Positions 27,116 to 40,400 of a DNA stretch of 64,000 nucleotides are shown here, piece by piece. Below the pieces are notes generated by a model. That model was given only the letters and a program-made list of their open reading frames with translations. It did not search any database and was not told where the DNA came from. A program made the translations under genes and the position numbers. Origin of the DNA: Lytechinus pictus (Eukaryota; Echinodermata; Echinoidea; Temnopleuroida; Toxopneustidae). Each line of letters begins with the position of its first letter. Positions within the stretch are counted from its first letter, which is position 1. The stretch is taken from contig NC_087252.1 in the NCBI RefSeq assembly GCF_037042905.1, positions 2,425,501 through 2,489,500 on the forward strand, in the 5' to 3' direction.

Positions 27116-28844
27116 TGTGATCTTTCCAGCGGAAAAGTAATTTAAATACCAAGTGACTGATGATAATTACGCACTACTCCCAGGTGATTGTAACAGCCGT
27201 TAACCAGAAAAGTGTCGCCATGGAAAATAAGGCGAAATGTGTGTTTTTTCTCCCCTTTTTTTTTTGTGGAAGTGCAAGTGCTATCTATTCCCACACCCCC
27301 TTCTTCTTTCGTCGTCTTTTTTTTTTTGGTAGCTTTACAGCCACTCTTGCTTTTTCTTTTCTTTATTTCTTTTTTTTGGGGGGTGGGGTGTTCCATCATA
27401 TATCTTTCATATCGTTACGCCATTTACTCTTCCTCCTTTTCTTTTCCTCTCCCATTCAGCATGTCCATCCCCTGCCCGATCCATTTATCTACTTCATTCA
27501 TTTGAAGACTAAAATCGATACCGTGTGGTTACAGGGTAAAAACAAAAACGATAATACTTGATCTCTTTCATATCTAACACTTATGAGGGTTTGTTTTATA
27601 TTCTCAGTAAATAACTGAAATTCCATGAGATAAATTATTGAAATCAAATGAGCCTAGAATTGCGCTATTTGTATTTTCATAGTATCATGTTTTTAATTAA
27701 GCCGTAACCCTAAACTTCAAGCGTCAATATGATATTTGATTAGCACATCAGCTTAGCGTGATGCGTGCAAGTACAGTAAAGCGCTTATGCCGTTCCGATG
27801 TGCGATAAACATGACAAATTAGAGGTATATCGTTACCGTTTCATAAACGTTTTTACACAGTTTAGTTTTTTAAAGTTTTTTTTTTACAACTATAAAAAAA
27901 AATGCGTGAAATCTGATTAAATCGGGTTACCACACATAATGGCCCCGCAGGCCCTGTTCCGAAACCTGCTAACAATATACTCTTGAACAAGATACAGCAT
28001 ATCATATAATTATGATTCTTATATTTCATATTTACTCTCGGATTATTACATGTTCATGATATTACCAACTATATAGCTTGGAAAAGTTCATGTGTTTTTT
28101 TCACAAAATTTTCTAAAAATATTTTCACAAAATAATGCAGACGGGTTCGAAACTCAACCCTCGCAAGTTGTTCTGAATACTGTATTACACGGGTGGGGGT
28201 GTATCCCCAACCAACATGCACGCATGAAATCACATAGACACACACACACATTTTAGAGAGGGATGATGCCTGATTAAACATATTCATACGTTCAAAATTT
28301 AGAAATTAGTATTTGTTTATCATCACATAATTGATTGCATAAGTGTTAAAATGTCTGAGTTTGCCCCAATGACCACCCAATGACACTAGGACCTGGGATG
28401 GACAAACTAACAAGATACAAGGAATATGAAAAATGAATGCAGTGTCCGTATATTCTAATCTTTTCATTGACAAGATGTATTGACATGGAGTTAAGCTTTA
28501 AAGTGGAAAATATTAACATGCGCGTATAGGGAAACCTAAGACGGGGAAAAGACTTGAGCACTTGACTTTTTCATTGCTACACAACGAACTTAAATGTCTG
28601 AGAGAGTGGTGTTTCGCGGGGGTCTATGCGATTCTAACGGGAATATGGGACATGTTCTGTTTGTAAAAAAAATGTTAATATGGAAATCTGTTCACTTTTC
28701 TGGGCATTTTCTCTTCTAATATGGTCAATGTAACTCTAAAAACCATTTGGTAGTAATAGTAGGAATAGTAAAATAAGTAACAGTATTGATAATAGTAGAC
28801 AAGGCCCTTGGAACGACAGGGGTTGCTGATTTAAATTTTACAAG

Positions 28845-28898
<54 letters not shown>

Positions 28899-29698
28899 TT
28901 CGCAAAAAAAAATGTTGGTCATTTTGGTCCCGAAAAATTTGACAAGCGAAAAAAAGGGTTTTTCGGTTGTATTTTTTCAATTTTGTCACACTTGCCACAA
29001 TAGCAGGGGTGCTGCCTGTGGAGAAGAATACACCCCCCCCCCCTCAGCACCCCCACTTCACAGGGCCATGGCAGTAGATTTATAGAAATAAAGGAAGTAG
29101 TAACAGCAACAGCAGGAGAAAAGGGGGGAAGGAGTAGTATAGTAGTTTCAATTCCTCTGCTGCAGTGGTACTTGTTGTCGATATTTTGTTTTGGCAGTAT
29201 AATGGGTTGTAACAATAATGCCCCCAAATCACGAGAAAACAAAATTTGGATAGAAAATGAAGGAGAGACAAAATAGAGGGTGAAAAGAGTTAGTAAGATA
29301 CAGAGAGAGACAGAGAGGGGGAAACCCTGACCTACAAGAAATTAGAAAGAAAAGTTACCTTGTCGTCTGCAGAAAATCCGCTTCGCAATACCTTTACTCT
29401 AAGTGTTTGCCAAGTCTTTTGCAAAGAGCGTTTACTTACCTGAAGACCCCATTCAACTGGAAGTTGAGAGGGAAATAAAATGATTCATGCCCTCCTTATA
29501 CCCCAGTCGAGTGTACTCGGGGTATATCAAAATTAATGACAAAGCTATTGCTTTTATTGACCTTCTTTCGAACGACCAAGGATAACATGGAAAGGTAGGC
29601 TGGATTAGGAAGCAGCGAACGAGTAGCGCTCTTGAACTTGATGGGCATTTTCTTAGTGTATATTATTATTTTTCTTTGAAAACAGAGCGACTACACCT
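27116..29698. other. Gene-free region
   Basis: T-rich tract at about 27240-27370, a short AAAGCGCTTATGCCGTTCCG SINE-tail remnant near 27779, and a C20-A31 junction at 28846-28896. No supported gene. Confidence 0.5.
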
Positions 29699-29990
29699 GG
29701 GCCCTTGTAACATTAAACTTAACAATTGATCGTGGGACTGTTTTTTACAATCGATTGCATTGATTATTGTGTATGATCAATCGTAAAAACAGCCAAGTGA
29801 CCAATCGTTAATCTTTATGTAACAGGGATCTGGGCTCCGTAACACAAAGATTTAGCGATCAATCGCTAAATGGACTGACCAGTCAGGATCAATGTTACAA
29901 GCGCATTAAATTCAAAATACTGACCGGGAGCCAATTAGATGTGTTCTTTCATATTTGCTATTCGTCGCTAAGCATTGTGTTACAGGGCCC
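29699..29990. mobile_element. Two adjacent GGGCYCYGTAACA-type foldback elements
   Basis: The first runs from GGGCCCTTGTAACATTAA to ATGTAACAGGG (29699-29827). The second runs from GGGCTCCGTAACACAAAG to GTGTTACAGGGCCC (29830-29990) and contains GCGATCAATCGCTAAATGGA and ATATTTGCTATTCGTCGC. Related copies are at 32744-32886 and 48264-48417. Confidence 0.65.
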
Positions 29991-30716
29991 TGATTGGATG
30001 ATATTTATTATAAAACTGAATTTCAAAGTAGTTTGAATCTTTTAGCCAACAATTTGAAAGCCTCTCTAGTACAATCCGTCTTTCTCCATCACCATTTCTC
30101 CATTCACCAAGAGTCTCATGACCACTAAAGGAGAGCTTATTTATTATCAGTTTTGCAATATTTGTGAGACCGTTTTGGTAAATGTATGCAATTCTTTTAT
30201 TCAAAAACAAAATGCTCACATTTGCACAATGTTCACATTCATGGCACGGACGCTGCCGACTTTTCAGCAAGCATTAAGCCAATTACCCTCCGAGCTAATG
30301 AGTGTCAACTTTGTGGCAATAGCTATTGAACAGGGGGATTATCATGATTTTCTTTCCATTACCACAGTCACAAGAAGATTGAACATGAGACGTCACTTTC
30401 CGAGAATTCCAACATGCTTGTATCGTAGAGTATTATGTAGAAAAAAAAATCCCTTGACATGTTTTGAAATGGAGAAATTTGTCTTTATTATGTTGTGTAT
30501 CAGGAAGAAAATTCACAACGCCGTCTTTTAATCTAATTATTGATTTCTCCCCACAAGCCGTGGTGATTCTGTATGTCGACCAAAATGATATCATTATAAT
30601 CACTCTCTTCCCCTTTCTCTATTTCAATCTCTATACATAGTTTCCTCTATTTCTTCTTCTTTTTTCAGCGTTCTAAAGTTTTAAAAGACTTATACCTTTA
30701 TGGATTTTTCTTTCGT

Positions 30717-31022
30717 ACACTGTTAAAAAAAAACTGATTTTACAGGGGAAAAAATAAAATTTTGCAGAAAGCAATAACATAATCATTCTGTAAATTCATA
30801 AAACATGAATTTTTCTGCAATTTAACAGAACAGGTCTGTTTAAAAGGGGGAAAAGGGTGTTTTATTAAAGGAAATTTGTAGGGTTCCATACACCAAATAC
30901 CAAATTCCTGTAATTTTACATGATATAATGTAAGATTACGCAATCTGGTAAGATTACAGGTGTTCTCGAGACTCTGCTGCAGGAACTTCTTTTATTGTAA
31001 GGATAAATTTTCTAACAGTGTT
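30717..31022. mobile_element. ACACTGTTA-ended foldback element
   Basis: ACACTGTTAAAAAAAAACTG at the left and AATTTTCTAACAGTGT at the right. The middle has several TTACAG/CTGTAA inverted motifs. Confidence 0.5.
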
Positions 31023-33670
31023 TAGTTTTCATTAGGTTTTCATGTTCTTAGGATAAACTTTAATAAGGAAATGATAATGATTTAAATGATGATAAAGTAC
31101 ATAAAGGCATTAATAAGAGTTTCATCGAAAATATCAATAATTATAAGAATAACGACAACAATAAGGATTATAGTAGTAATGATATTAACAATTTATAATA
31201 ATAATTATAATAATGACGGTGATAACGATGGTGATTATAACAATGATAGTAATAACATGAATAATATACTACTACTTTGTTACTATTACTACTACTACTA
31301 AATACTACTAATACTACTATTACTAGTACGAATACTTATACTAATACTACTACAAAATGATATTAGTGCATGGTATTAATGATAATGACAAAAATATTAT
31401 TAATATCAATAAGAAGAGTAAGCATCGTTCCTATAACTGTCATCACAAGAACTATAGTAGAAAATAGATTTAAGTTTTATTCCTGTTGTTGAAACTGCTC
31501 TTCAATTTGTTTTTTAAATGGAAGAAAATAAATATATGAATTGAATTTCTGCAATGAATATGTTTATGTTTATCATCATTCAACACGTAATGAGTTTATA
31601 AAAGAATCACTTTTAAATCAAACCAACCGCTATAGCTTTTTCAATACCTCAAGATTTGACCCGCATTTCTCAGCTATTCATTATAAAGATTATAAAGGTG
31701 ATACCATATTTTCAAAACTTCCATGGCCTTGTTGGCTAGTTCTTCGTGCCTGCTTCTTCTACCATGCAGCTCCACTTCCCATCCAATTTCAGCTTCTAAA
31801 ATGCGAACCGATGTACTTTCATGTCCAATTTGTCGCGCGAGCTTAATTTCGCAGATTTCCCGCCAAAGTTATCACAAAACCACGCATCGCCTGCGCACAA
31901 GCTACCCTATTTTATTAACCAGCATCACAAGCAAATTCTGATGATGTGTCTTGTTGGTTAGAGCCATTATCAACGTCCGAATTGATCGTCATCCAGTGCT
32001 TACCAGTCAAAACTGATTTCTCTGCATGAGTATTTAAACGTAGGGATATCGTATAATCTGATGAAATATGTAATTGATTGGAATAACTATTTTCTTTCCA
32101 TCTTTTGTCTTTTGATATCTTCGTATTAAAGAATTTGGAGGCATAATATTCCCAGGTTCCCTTTCTGTTTTTGTTTTCTCTCTATCTCTAAAGCTTTTCT
32201 TAGAAGTTTAACTTGATTTTGAGTTAGTTCGTTTTATTCTGTCTGCCCCATCATCCTTCTATCTATTCTCAGTAATTTCTCCGCATGCAAATTATTTTTC
32301 TTTTCTTTTTAGTATGTATTTTATTAGTATTCAATCACATACAATCACAATATTTACTAGTAAAATCCAAATTTTTTCATCACTGCTAATTGTCTGATAG
32401 AAAAAGCAGAAGTGCCCTCAGAACATGAATGGAACGAGCTATATTTTCAAAGAAAATGAACAAAACAAGACAAAACGGAAACGATTTTGATTTTTTTTTC
32501 ATTATGCTTGCTCGTCACTAGTCATCTCCGGGGCTCCCACTTCCCCCTGACCCCACCTCCCACCCCTCGTACAATACTTTTTTGAGAAGTATTGACTTTA
32601 ACCCCCTTTTCTCCTCCATTTATGTAGCTTTCTATCAACTAGTCCATGATTGAGGCTGGTGATCTTATGCTTCAGCCTCACACGAAACGACTCTAAACTG
32701 ACAAGTGTTTATGTCATAATAACACCAAAGCTTTGGTCGATCTGGGCCCATAGATCCATAGATTAGCGATCAATCACTAAATGGACTGGCCAATCAATAT
32801 CAATGTTTCACGCGAATTTGGTTTAAAATACTGACCAGGAACCAATTAGAAGTGCTCTTTCATATTTGCTATTCATCGCTAAGCTGGGGTCAGGTTCGGC
32901 AGTGTGGCTATGACATTCCTCCAGGTCGATCTGCTCCGTTAAATAGGGAGTTATTCATTCAGCGATGTATGGGGGAATTGAAAACAGAGAAAATCTATTG
33001 TCAAATGCCCGTTATGAAAATGAATACCAACGACGTTTTGGTCGAAAATTTGTGAATCAAGCAAGCATTTTTAATCCCAGATTCTGGACAAACGACATTG
33101 GCCATTTTTCTTCAGCTCTGAAACCTAGCACGAAACTCCTGCTCCGGTTCATCAATTTTTCGACTGAGACCTTACAGCTGTTCTTTGTCATTTACGGGCA
33201 TTTTCAATACATTTACTCTGTAATCGAATCCTCCCCACGTTACTGAGCGAAACTCCTTAATGACTGTCCTCTGCTTCATGTCTGCAATTTTACCCAAACA
33301 CCTTACCCGCATCACGAACATAATTGGGAGTTTATTAATAAGCGCTCCAATCTGCGGCCCCGCTCTCTTCTGAAATGTCCTCATAACAGGTCATCAAACT
33401 ATCCCTGTATATTTTTCACAAGAGGTCAGCCTGTATCGGAGGGGTTGGGAGTGACATAATAGGTCAATGCTAATCATGTTGTTTCAGTTGTGGTAGAATT
33501 GTTTTGAAAAAAAAAGTTTAACAGATAACAGTAGGGCATAGAAAATATAACATCGGGATTGATCTGAAAACGAAGTTGAATCTCGCATACTGTTCAAACA
33601 TTGATACGTATATATATATGGGCTCATCGATTGGTTAATAATGATGTCATCACATTGATTGGTTAAAGGT
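31023..33670. other. Gene-free region upstream of the receptor
   Basis: AAT/ACT-type triplet repeats at about 31086-31350, the truncated MITE at 32744, and otherwise unremarkable sequence. The frame at 32852-33055 is partly within that MITE and is not supported. Confidence 0.5.
32744..32886. mobile_element. Truncated GGGCYCYGTAACA-type element
   Basis: Shares GCGATCAATCACTAAATGGA, ACTGACCAGGAACCAATTAG and TATTTGCTATTCATCGC with 29830-29990, but the terminal repeats are degraded. Confidence 0.6.
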
Positions 33671-33715
33671 GGTTAAATCATAGAGCTATTACTGTAATAG
33701 CTCTATGGTTAAATC
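33671..33715. repeat. 27-bp palindrome flanked by 9-bp direct repeats upstream of the receptor
   Basis: CATAGAGCTATTAC (33679-33692) and its exact reverse complement (33694-33707) are separated by one base. GGTTAAATC occurs directly on both sides (33671-33679 and 33707-33715). This resembles a miniature foldback insertion with a target duplication, or a transcription-factor palindrome. It lies about 310 bp before the receptor exon. Confidence 0.6.
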
Positions 33716-34032
33716 GTCATGAAGTGCACACATGTATTGTGATACGGTCACAAATCATCATTATGATTTATAAAGATTTTTCGGGTTAGTAATCACCATT
33801 TACTCTCATTCATTGTTCTGTACAGGTGCGAAGACATATCTTGAAGAAGCTTTTGGATCAGAATGAAAATGCGTTGATGATGGTATTCTCGAGAATGTCA
33901 CCCGTACCCTGAAGATCCCTCGACTCAAAGACATCAAGGGAAATAGAATTACAAATCATCGTAACACCGTTGCCAACTTCCATTGAAACGCATAGCCCGC
34001 CCTCTACGGCAACACATTGAATGTATGTCACC

Positions 34033-34410
34033 ATGGAGCCTGTGAACCTCACCAGCAGCCACAACCCGTACGATGATTACTACGCGACATTCGGTAACTA
34101 CTCATACTCATCCTCAACAGATTACTTCTACGACCTTATCCTTGAGATGGTCTATCCCAGAACGCACGAATGGGTCATTCTGGGGTTCTTCCTGCTCCTG
34201 CTCCTCTTGGCGCTTGGCGGAAATTTCTTGGTAGTTTATGCCGTACTGCGGAACGAGCACATGCGTTCGGTTACCAATTACTACATCATGAACCTGAGTG
34301 TTGCCGATATCCTGGTGTCTTTGATCTGTTTCGGACCGACTGCAGTTGGTGACGTTACGGAAACCTGGTGGCTTGGAGCTACAGCTTGCAAACTAATACC
34401 CTACTTTCAG
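34033..34410 (+). CDS. HCRTR-like: GPCR exon 1: N-terminus, TM1, TM2, ECL1, start of TM3
   Basis: Two in-frame ATGs are present. The one at 34021 has a poor context and directly follows an in-frame TGA (34018-34020). The one at 34033 sits in an optimal Kozak context (GTCACCATGG) and is preferred. The exon encodes an acidic, tyrosine-rich extracellular N-terminus, a very hydrophobic TM1 and TM2 (NLSVADILVS). It ends after YFQ at donor CAG|GTAACT. If the acceptor-like TGTACAG ending at 33825 is used, 33826-34032 would be the rest of this exon as 5' UTR. Confidence 0.9.
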
Positions 34411-37400
34411 GTAACTAATATCAGGTATTTAATAAAGCTGTAGGCCTACATAAGTTACGAGAGACTTTACGAACAACAAAGATGCTAATTCAACATGAAT
34501 GAAAATTAAGTGATAACATATACCACAAAAAAGGATCCATAGTCGTTTGTAAGCCGTTCGTAACTTGCGATCAGCTTTATGAAACACCTTCCATCACAAT
34601 CATATCATGTTAGCATGTTAACGATTTCGTCAGTATAAAGAAGTGTCGCATGCTGCCTGTCTGTCAGACAAGAAACATGAAGAAATTGGCATGTTGTTCC
34701 AAACACTTAAACCCACCATGGTGACAAGTTTGATTATTATCTTTCATGTGTGATATAGCCTTTTTAATATTGTACACAGTTTCAATGTCGTGGAATGTCT
34801 TATTTTCATAAATTGTACCTGATCGCATTTATTCATTGTTTTACATTGGGGATACATGACACTGGTTTATGCGCATTTTTTATTTTTGTATTTTCATTCA
34901 TAAATTCAAACAATGGGTATTCAATATTCGATATTCCCTTTTACTGTCCAACAGAAAGAAATATAAGGCCATCCACTGAGGCACTTTAAGTTATGAACAA
35001 ATTGTATACATCTCGAATAGGCTGTCACTTACCATGCTTATGCACCCTTATCTTGGTAAGGGACTTATGAATCAACATTTGTTGTGATGCCGAAGCACGC
35101 CGGGTCTGTGGTATGTTAAATTATGACGTGAACTAACGAAGCTACGTTAAAACAGTCATCCCATTCATCTTCTTCTCTGTGACGTTTTGCTCTACTCACG
35201 ACATTCCGACAGATGAACAACACTGAAAGGCTTGGGGTGTTTCACACAGATGTTAAAGAGTGTGGCTTGGAGTAGCACTTATATTTCATTTGCGTGCGAT
35301 ATTAACACATCATTGCATTGGCCAGATCATACGCACGAGACGCGCACTTCCTGATTAGTATATCCTCACCGAAGCCTAACCCTAAACTAACAAATCTTAT
35401 TGCAACACTAACCCTAACCCTACAACTTAGACGAAATAAAGTCCGGGGCAATTGTCGCCGGGGTTAATGTCGAGTTACCACATTTTAAGCTTTGTTAATA
35501 ATTTCATTAGGGTTTTTTTTTTATTTTTTATTTTTTTTATTTCTATAACTTTCATCATAAATAAAGCTCAGCAACCGAAATGCAAGATATTCTAAATTAT
35601 ATCAGTGGGCAATATTGATGTACGTTTCTTCTATCGTAAATCAGCTATGAAATTACAGTGAGTCCATCTCATATCCTATCAGAAATATTTCCGAATGATA
35701 TCAATCTAACGATCAGGACATATTTCTAATAAATCACAATTGAAAAACATGCACTGACATTCATCACGACTTCCCTACTCTTCGTTTTATGATCCCATTG
35801 GTTGCTTAACTATTGGACCAAGCGATAAATTTTGAACTTGACAGCTCCAAGTTGAGTTGACTCGGTCACAATATACGCACTTATATCAATTACCATTGGT
35901 TGATTAAGAAGAGGCCGTGCATGCATGTTTGCCGTGTAAATAAACAATAATAGCTGTGTGAATGTTACACAATGTTATGTGACTTTCACACCTTGTCGTG
36001 TGCGTTTTACACGATGATTTTTACACAGTTCTTTGTAAATTTGACACAATATGACGAAACCTGGCGCTAAACAGCTGAAGCATTTTTGGTCTTTTCCATT
36101 ATTGTCCCCGATCTTCATCTTTCATTTTTTGGTCAATATTTGGTAAATTGCATTTTAACGATTGTCTTAACATGATCTAAAACATACCTGAGCTCTAAAA
36201 ACACAAGAGTTTGACAAATCGGAAATGGAGTGTTTTCACTTTAAAAAAAAACCCACTGTACTTCATTGGACCCTTAAGAGGTGATCTAAATCGAATTACG
36301 AAAATAATCAAACTATATGGAGTTCGACAGTATGCGATGAAGACTGCATCGAGTACGGTAGTATATGGGGGCTTGCCTGTATCCTCTCTGCATAATTCTC
36401 ATTTTGCACTCGGTGATGGAATATTTTTCATGACTTGGGAAGAGTCTATAAAGTGAAATTTATTGTTTCTGAGACATCTCCCCATTACCACACATAAATG
36501 GTTCACCCGTCTATACACATCTGTCTGAAGTTCATTATCTTGCATGGAAAACACACCGAATATAAGTATGAAAATTATATTAGGTCATTTGAAAATAAAA
36601 CACATAGAGACTTTTTTAATAGATATAAGAAAGCCGTTGTTAAAAAAAATCAACTAAACTAAGTTTGATTCATGTGTTATTACATATTGAGTATGATATG
36701 GATAAAACAACACAAAGCGGAAGAAAACAAAATCTTGCAGAGACTTGTAATATATCTGTGACCAAAGAAATTATCATTTACTAAATCTCCTGGAGGTACT
36801 AATATAACATAGAATTAGTGTATGGATGAAATTGAAAAAAATTTCCGTTCACTTTATATTTCACTTTTTTGAAGCACTAAAAAAGATTTCCAGGCGCGAT
36901 TTTCTTAGGTTTCATTTTAATGACATATCACAGGCATGGGTAACAAGTGGGACCTTGTAGCTCATATTTTTTTTCAAAGTCGAATCTGCTGTCTTTTTTG
37001 TGTTCCTTATGATGTTACGATACTGCAACAAATAATTAAACAAATGGTCAAAAGAATTTTAGTTATTAAAATATCTTCTTCTTTCCTATTTATTTACATG
37101 AAACAAATGACAAAATAAAAATAAATACTGGGCTATCTTACAAATCTTGAAGAATCAGGTCTGGCTAGTCCACAAATGTATATTCCAGTATTAAATCCAA
37201 ATAATGTCCAGGTTGGCTGGCGAAGATTCATTAAATTAAAGTTCACAATGCTGGCGATGATGAGATTTATGTTAAAACACGATGGATGATTAGAGTCACT
37301 GTAGTGAGTTGAAATGTCTGTGAAGACAGGACGAAGTTGATGATGATAAACATTCGATTTCAGGAATCCATGGGTTGAAAAATGTCCTTTTGAACAGTTT

Positions 37401-40400
37401 GATGATCTTGATGAGAACTGATAATTCCTTTCTTAAAATAATTGAAAACAGTTATCGTGTGCAAACAATTCCAAAGAAGTTATTGCCCTGGCATTGAGAC
37501 TGGCGAGAAACTCTGAGTTCTGATCTGATATGATGATGTCCTTGAAGAAACTGCCAGCTTATATATACAAATTTCTGAAATTTTCTAGTATTGTCTTTAA
37601 AAAGAACATTCTCCTTCTTTCTAGAGCAATCCTAATTCTAGAAGACTCTTGAATGACCTCAGTGAACTTAACAATGTAAAGAACATAGCTAATGCTATTG
37701 AACGTATCCCTGCTAGCAGTCTCTATTGTTTATTGTCCATTATAAATTTAAAAAATACCAGACATTGCAGTGCCTCATTTAATATGAGTGCCTAACAAAG
37801 CTTAACTAAGACATTCTGGAATATTCTTATTATACAATGAACTTCCTTAGAGAAAAAATAACTAAATGAATGAATATGCATGTAATTTCTTTGACTTACA
37901 ATCCTTCTAATATATAACAATGATAAAATCACTTCAGTCATGTCAGTCATCTCAATAGGGACAGTTTTCAGGAAACAACTCTTCGTATTTAACTCATGTC
38001 CCAAATTTCATTCGTGTATTTCATATGATCTATTCTTGACCCAGTATAACTCCACTTCTAATTTGTATGAGATTTGTAATAATACAGGGCAAACTTTGTA
38101 TGCAGGGGGGATACATGCCTGACAAATTTTACTTGTCTAGAGTTAACGAAGCCTTTAATTTGTAATGCATTATCTTACACAAGTACGATGATCATGAGAG
38201 TTATTTACTTCCAAAGCACTGGAGAAAAAACACTTGCATCACAGAAACATTTGCTCAACTTTACCGCCACTAATTCATGTTCAAAATAATACTGTTTTGT
38301 TTTCGTGGATGAATGCTTGTACTTTTTAACAGACCTCTGCCATGTCAGCTACGATGGGTGAAGGCCAACGCGGCTCTCGCCCTCGGGCAAGGCCCCGGGG
38401 TTTGGTGTTGGCCTTGGATTCGCCTAAATGAATTACAAGACTGGATACGCACGCAAAGACATGTGTGATGACATGGTTTTACAGAACGCAAGGCGCCATT
38501 TTTGGTCGTACTACCAGTTTGATAACATGTCTCTTCTTTCGGTCGCATTGGTCATGCTGGTACAATCAATGCAGTTTTACGTCCACATTATTTATTTTAC
38601 GAGTTTTTAATGCTGTTAAGATAACATTTGTTTTACACAATTACATGTATATCCTTATTTTGGCATTCTTCACTTTTAGCGATTTTTTTTTTCATGGCTT
38701 TGATTCTACATTAAAACATAACACACAACAGAGTCTGGCAATGATTTTACAAGCAAATAGCTAAGGGTAGATTTTTGGGGGGGTTTTTTCATTCAAAGTC
38801 ATTTACAACAAGCAAATCGAATCCAGCATTTTGGGAAATAATATTTCAAAAATATCTTTATTACATGCGTAGGTTACATTCCAAATTTGCCAGTCAAACA
38901 CTCGATCTAGACTTCCAAATTACATGTGTGAAATAATCTTTTCTTTAAATCATTTACATTTCATTGCATTTACAAAAGAAATTACCATTCTTTCTATCAT
39001 ACCGAAAAAAATAGCTGAAAAATCTTGGAAAGAAAATAAACGAGTGCATGCTTAGCACTTATACATGGTTTGTGGTTGGCGTTTCGAGACCCCTATTTTT
39101 TCACCAAACCTTGTTCTCTTTAGTTATCTTCTATAATCATTTCACCATACATATCAACTTGGTCAACGGACCTAATCAACATAACAATTTTCAAGGGACA
39201 AGTGCATCAACATTTCTTACCAATCTTCACTTGAGAAAAATCCAATACAAGTCTTAATTTAGCACGTCTCATAAACGCTAAAAACAAAGTTCCAATTAAT
39301 GACGTAGTTATTGAAGTTAAGACGGGACGTAGTATAATGTGTACGGGCCAAGGTCATGTGACCCGGTATCCTCATTACGTATCGCCATAAAGGATTCTAT
39401 TTAGACCAAAGACAGACCTACATGCCATCTTCAATGTGCTAAATAAAGATTAGACATGCCAGTGACACCATCAATACGCACACTAACACATTGTAGGGCA
39501 ATCAAAAACACGAGGAAACGTTCCATCCAATTTACCTGGGTAATCTCTCATGGATACATCGTTTAAATACATCTTGCAGAAAAGTGATGGTATAATAAAA
39601 GAGCGCAATCGAAAGGAAATCCTCGATAATTCTAAAGCAATCTCAGTGCTACAAAATGATACACAATCATTTACATGCTTTTTCATGTAAAAGTAAGGTC
39701 TTGGAATTGCCTCCCGATTTGTCGAAACAATTCGATGTCAATTCTCCCAAATGCACAGGTGAGGTGAGGCGTTCTTTAAGTCTTGTCATTTCTCATTTGA
39801 CACAAAAATGCCTTCAGCATGTTCAATTCAAGAAATAGGTAAAATGTTCTTTTAAGTATTACCATTTCGCATTTGACGCAAATGACTTCAATTTCAAGAC
39901 AGGTAACACCCACCTTCGAGTTGAAGACATTTGCAAAGAATGTTAGGTGACAGAACTCAAAAGGACGCCTTACCTTGTTATATTCAGACGAATATAACAT
40001 TATGGATCATTTGTTTCAATTCCATGTTATCTCCTGCTGTGTTGTCACAATCGGAGACATATCATGCATATGACTTAGAATTGATAAGAAGTAAATGCAT
40101 TTTATGTTTTTAAAATGTCATTATTCTCAGCAAACTTAAAATCAACTGTATTATCTAGAGATTATGAACATTCGCATGATCGCATCTTATGAAGGTACGA
40201 TAAGACAGAGCCAGATACGACACCGAGGGCATTAAGGGAAGGGGGTTGGGGTTTTCTTTAAGCAATCAGATAACAGGCAAAGAATAGATAAGAAGAAAGA
40301 AAAGGGAAGAAAGAAAGGAGAGTAATGAAAAGATTGAAAAAGGAAAGAGAATATTGTCCGTAGTCTCATTTACGTTTTCTGTATTAAAAGTTAAATATAT

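Noticed and set aside
30118..30531. 137-codon plus-strand open frame
   Set aside because: No recognisable domain, AT-driven composition, and the minus strand is also open over part of it; not enough to call a gene.
35370..35430. Telomere-like CCCTAA stretches
   Set aside because: Short, degenerate and part of a dispersed repeat that recurs at 59735-59900.
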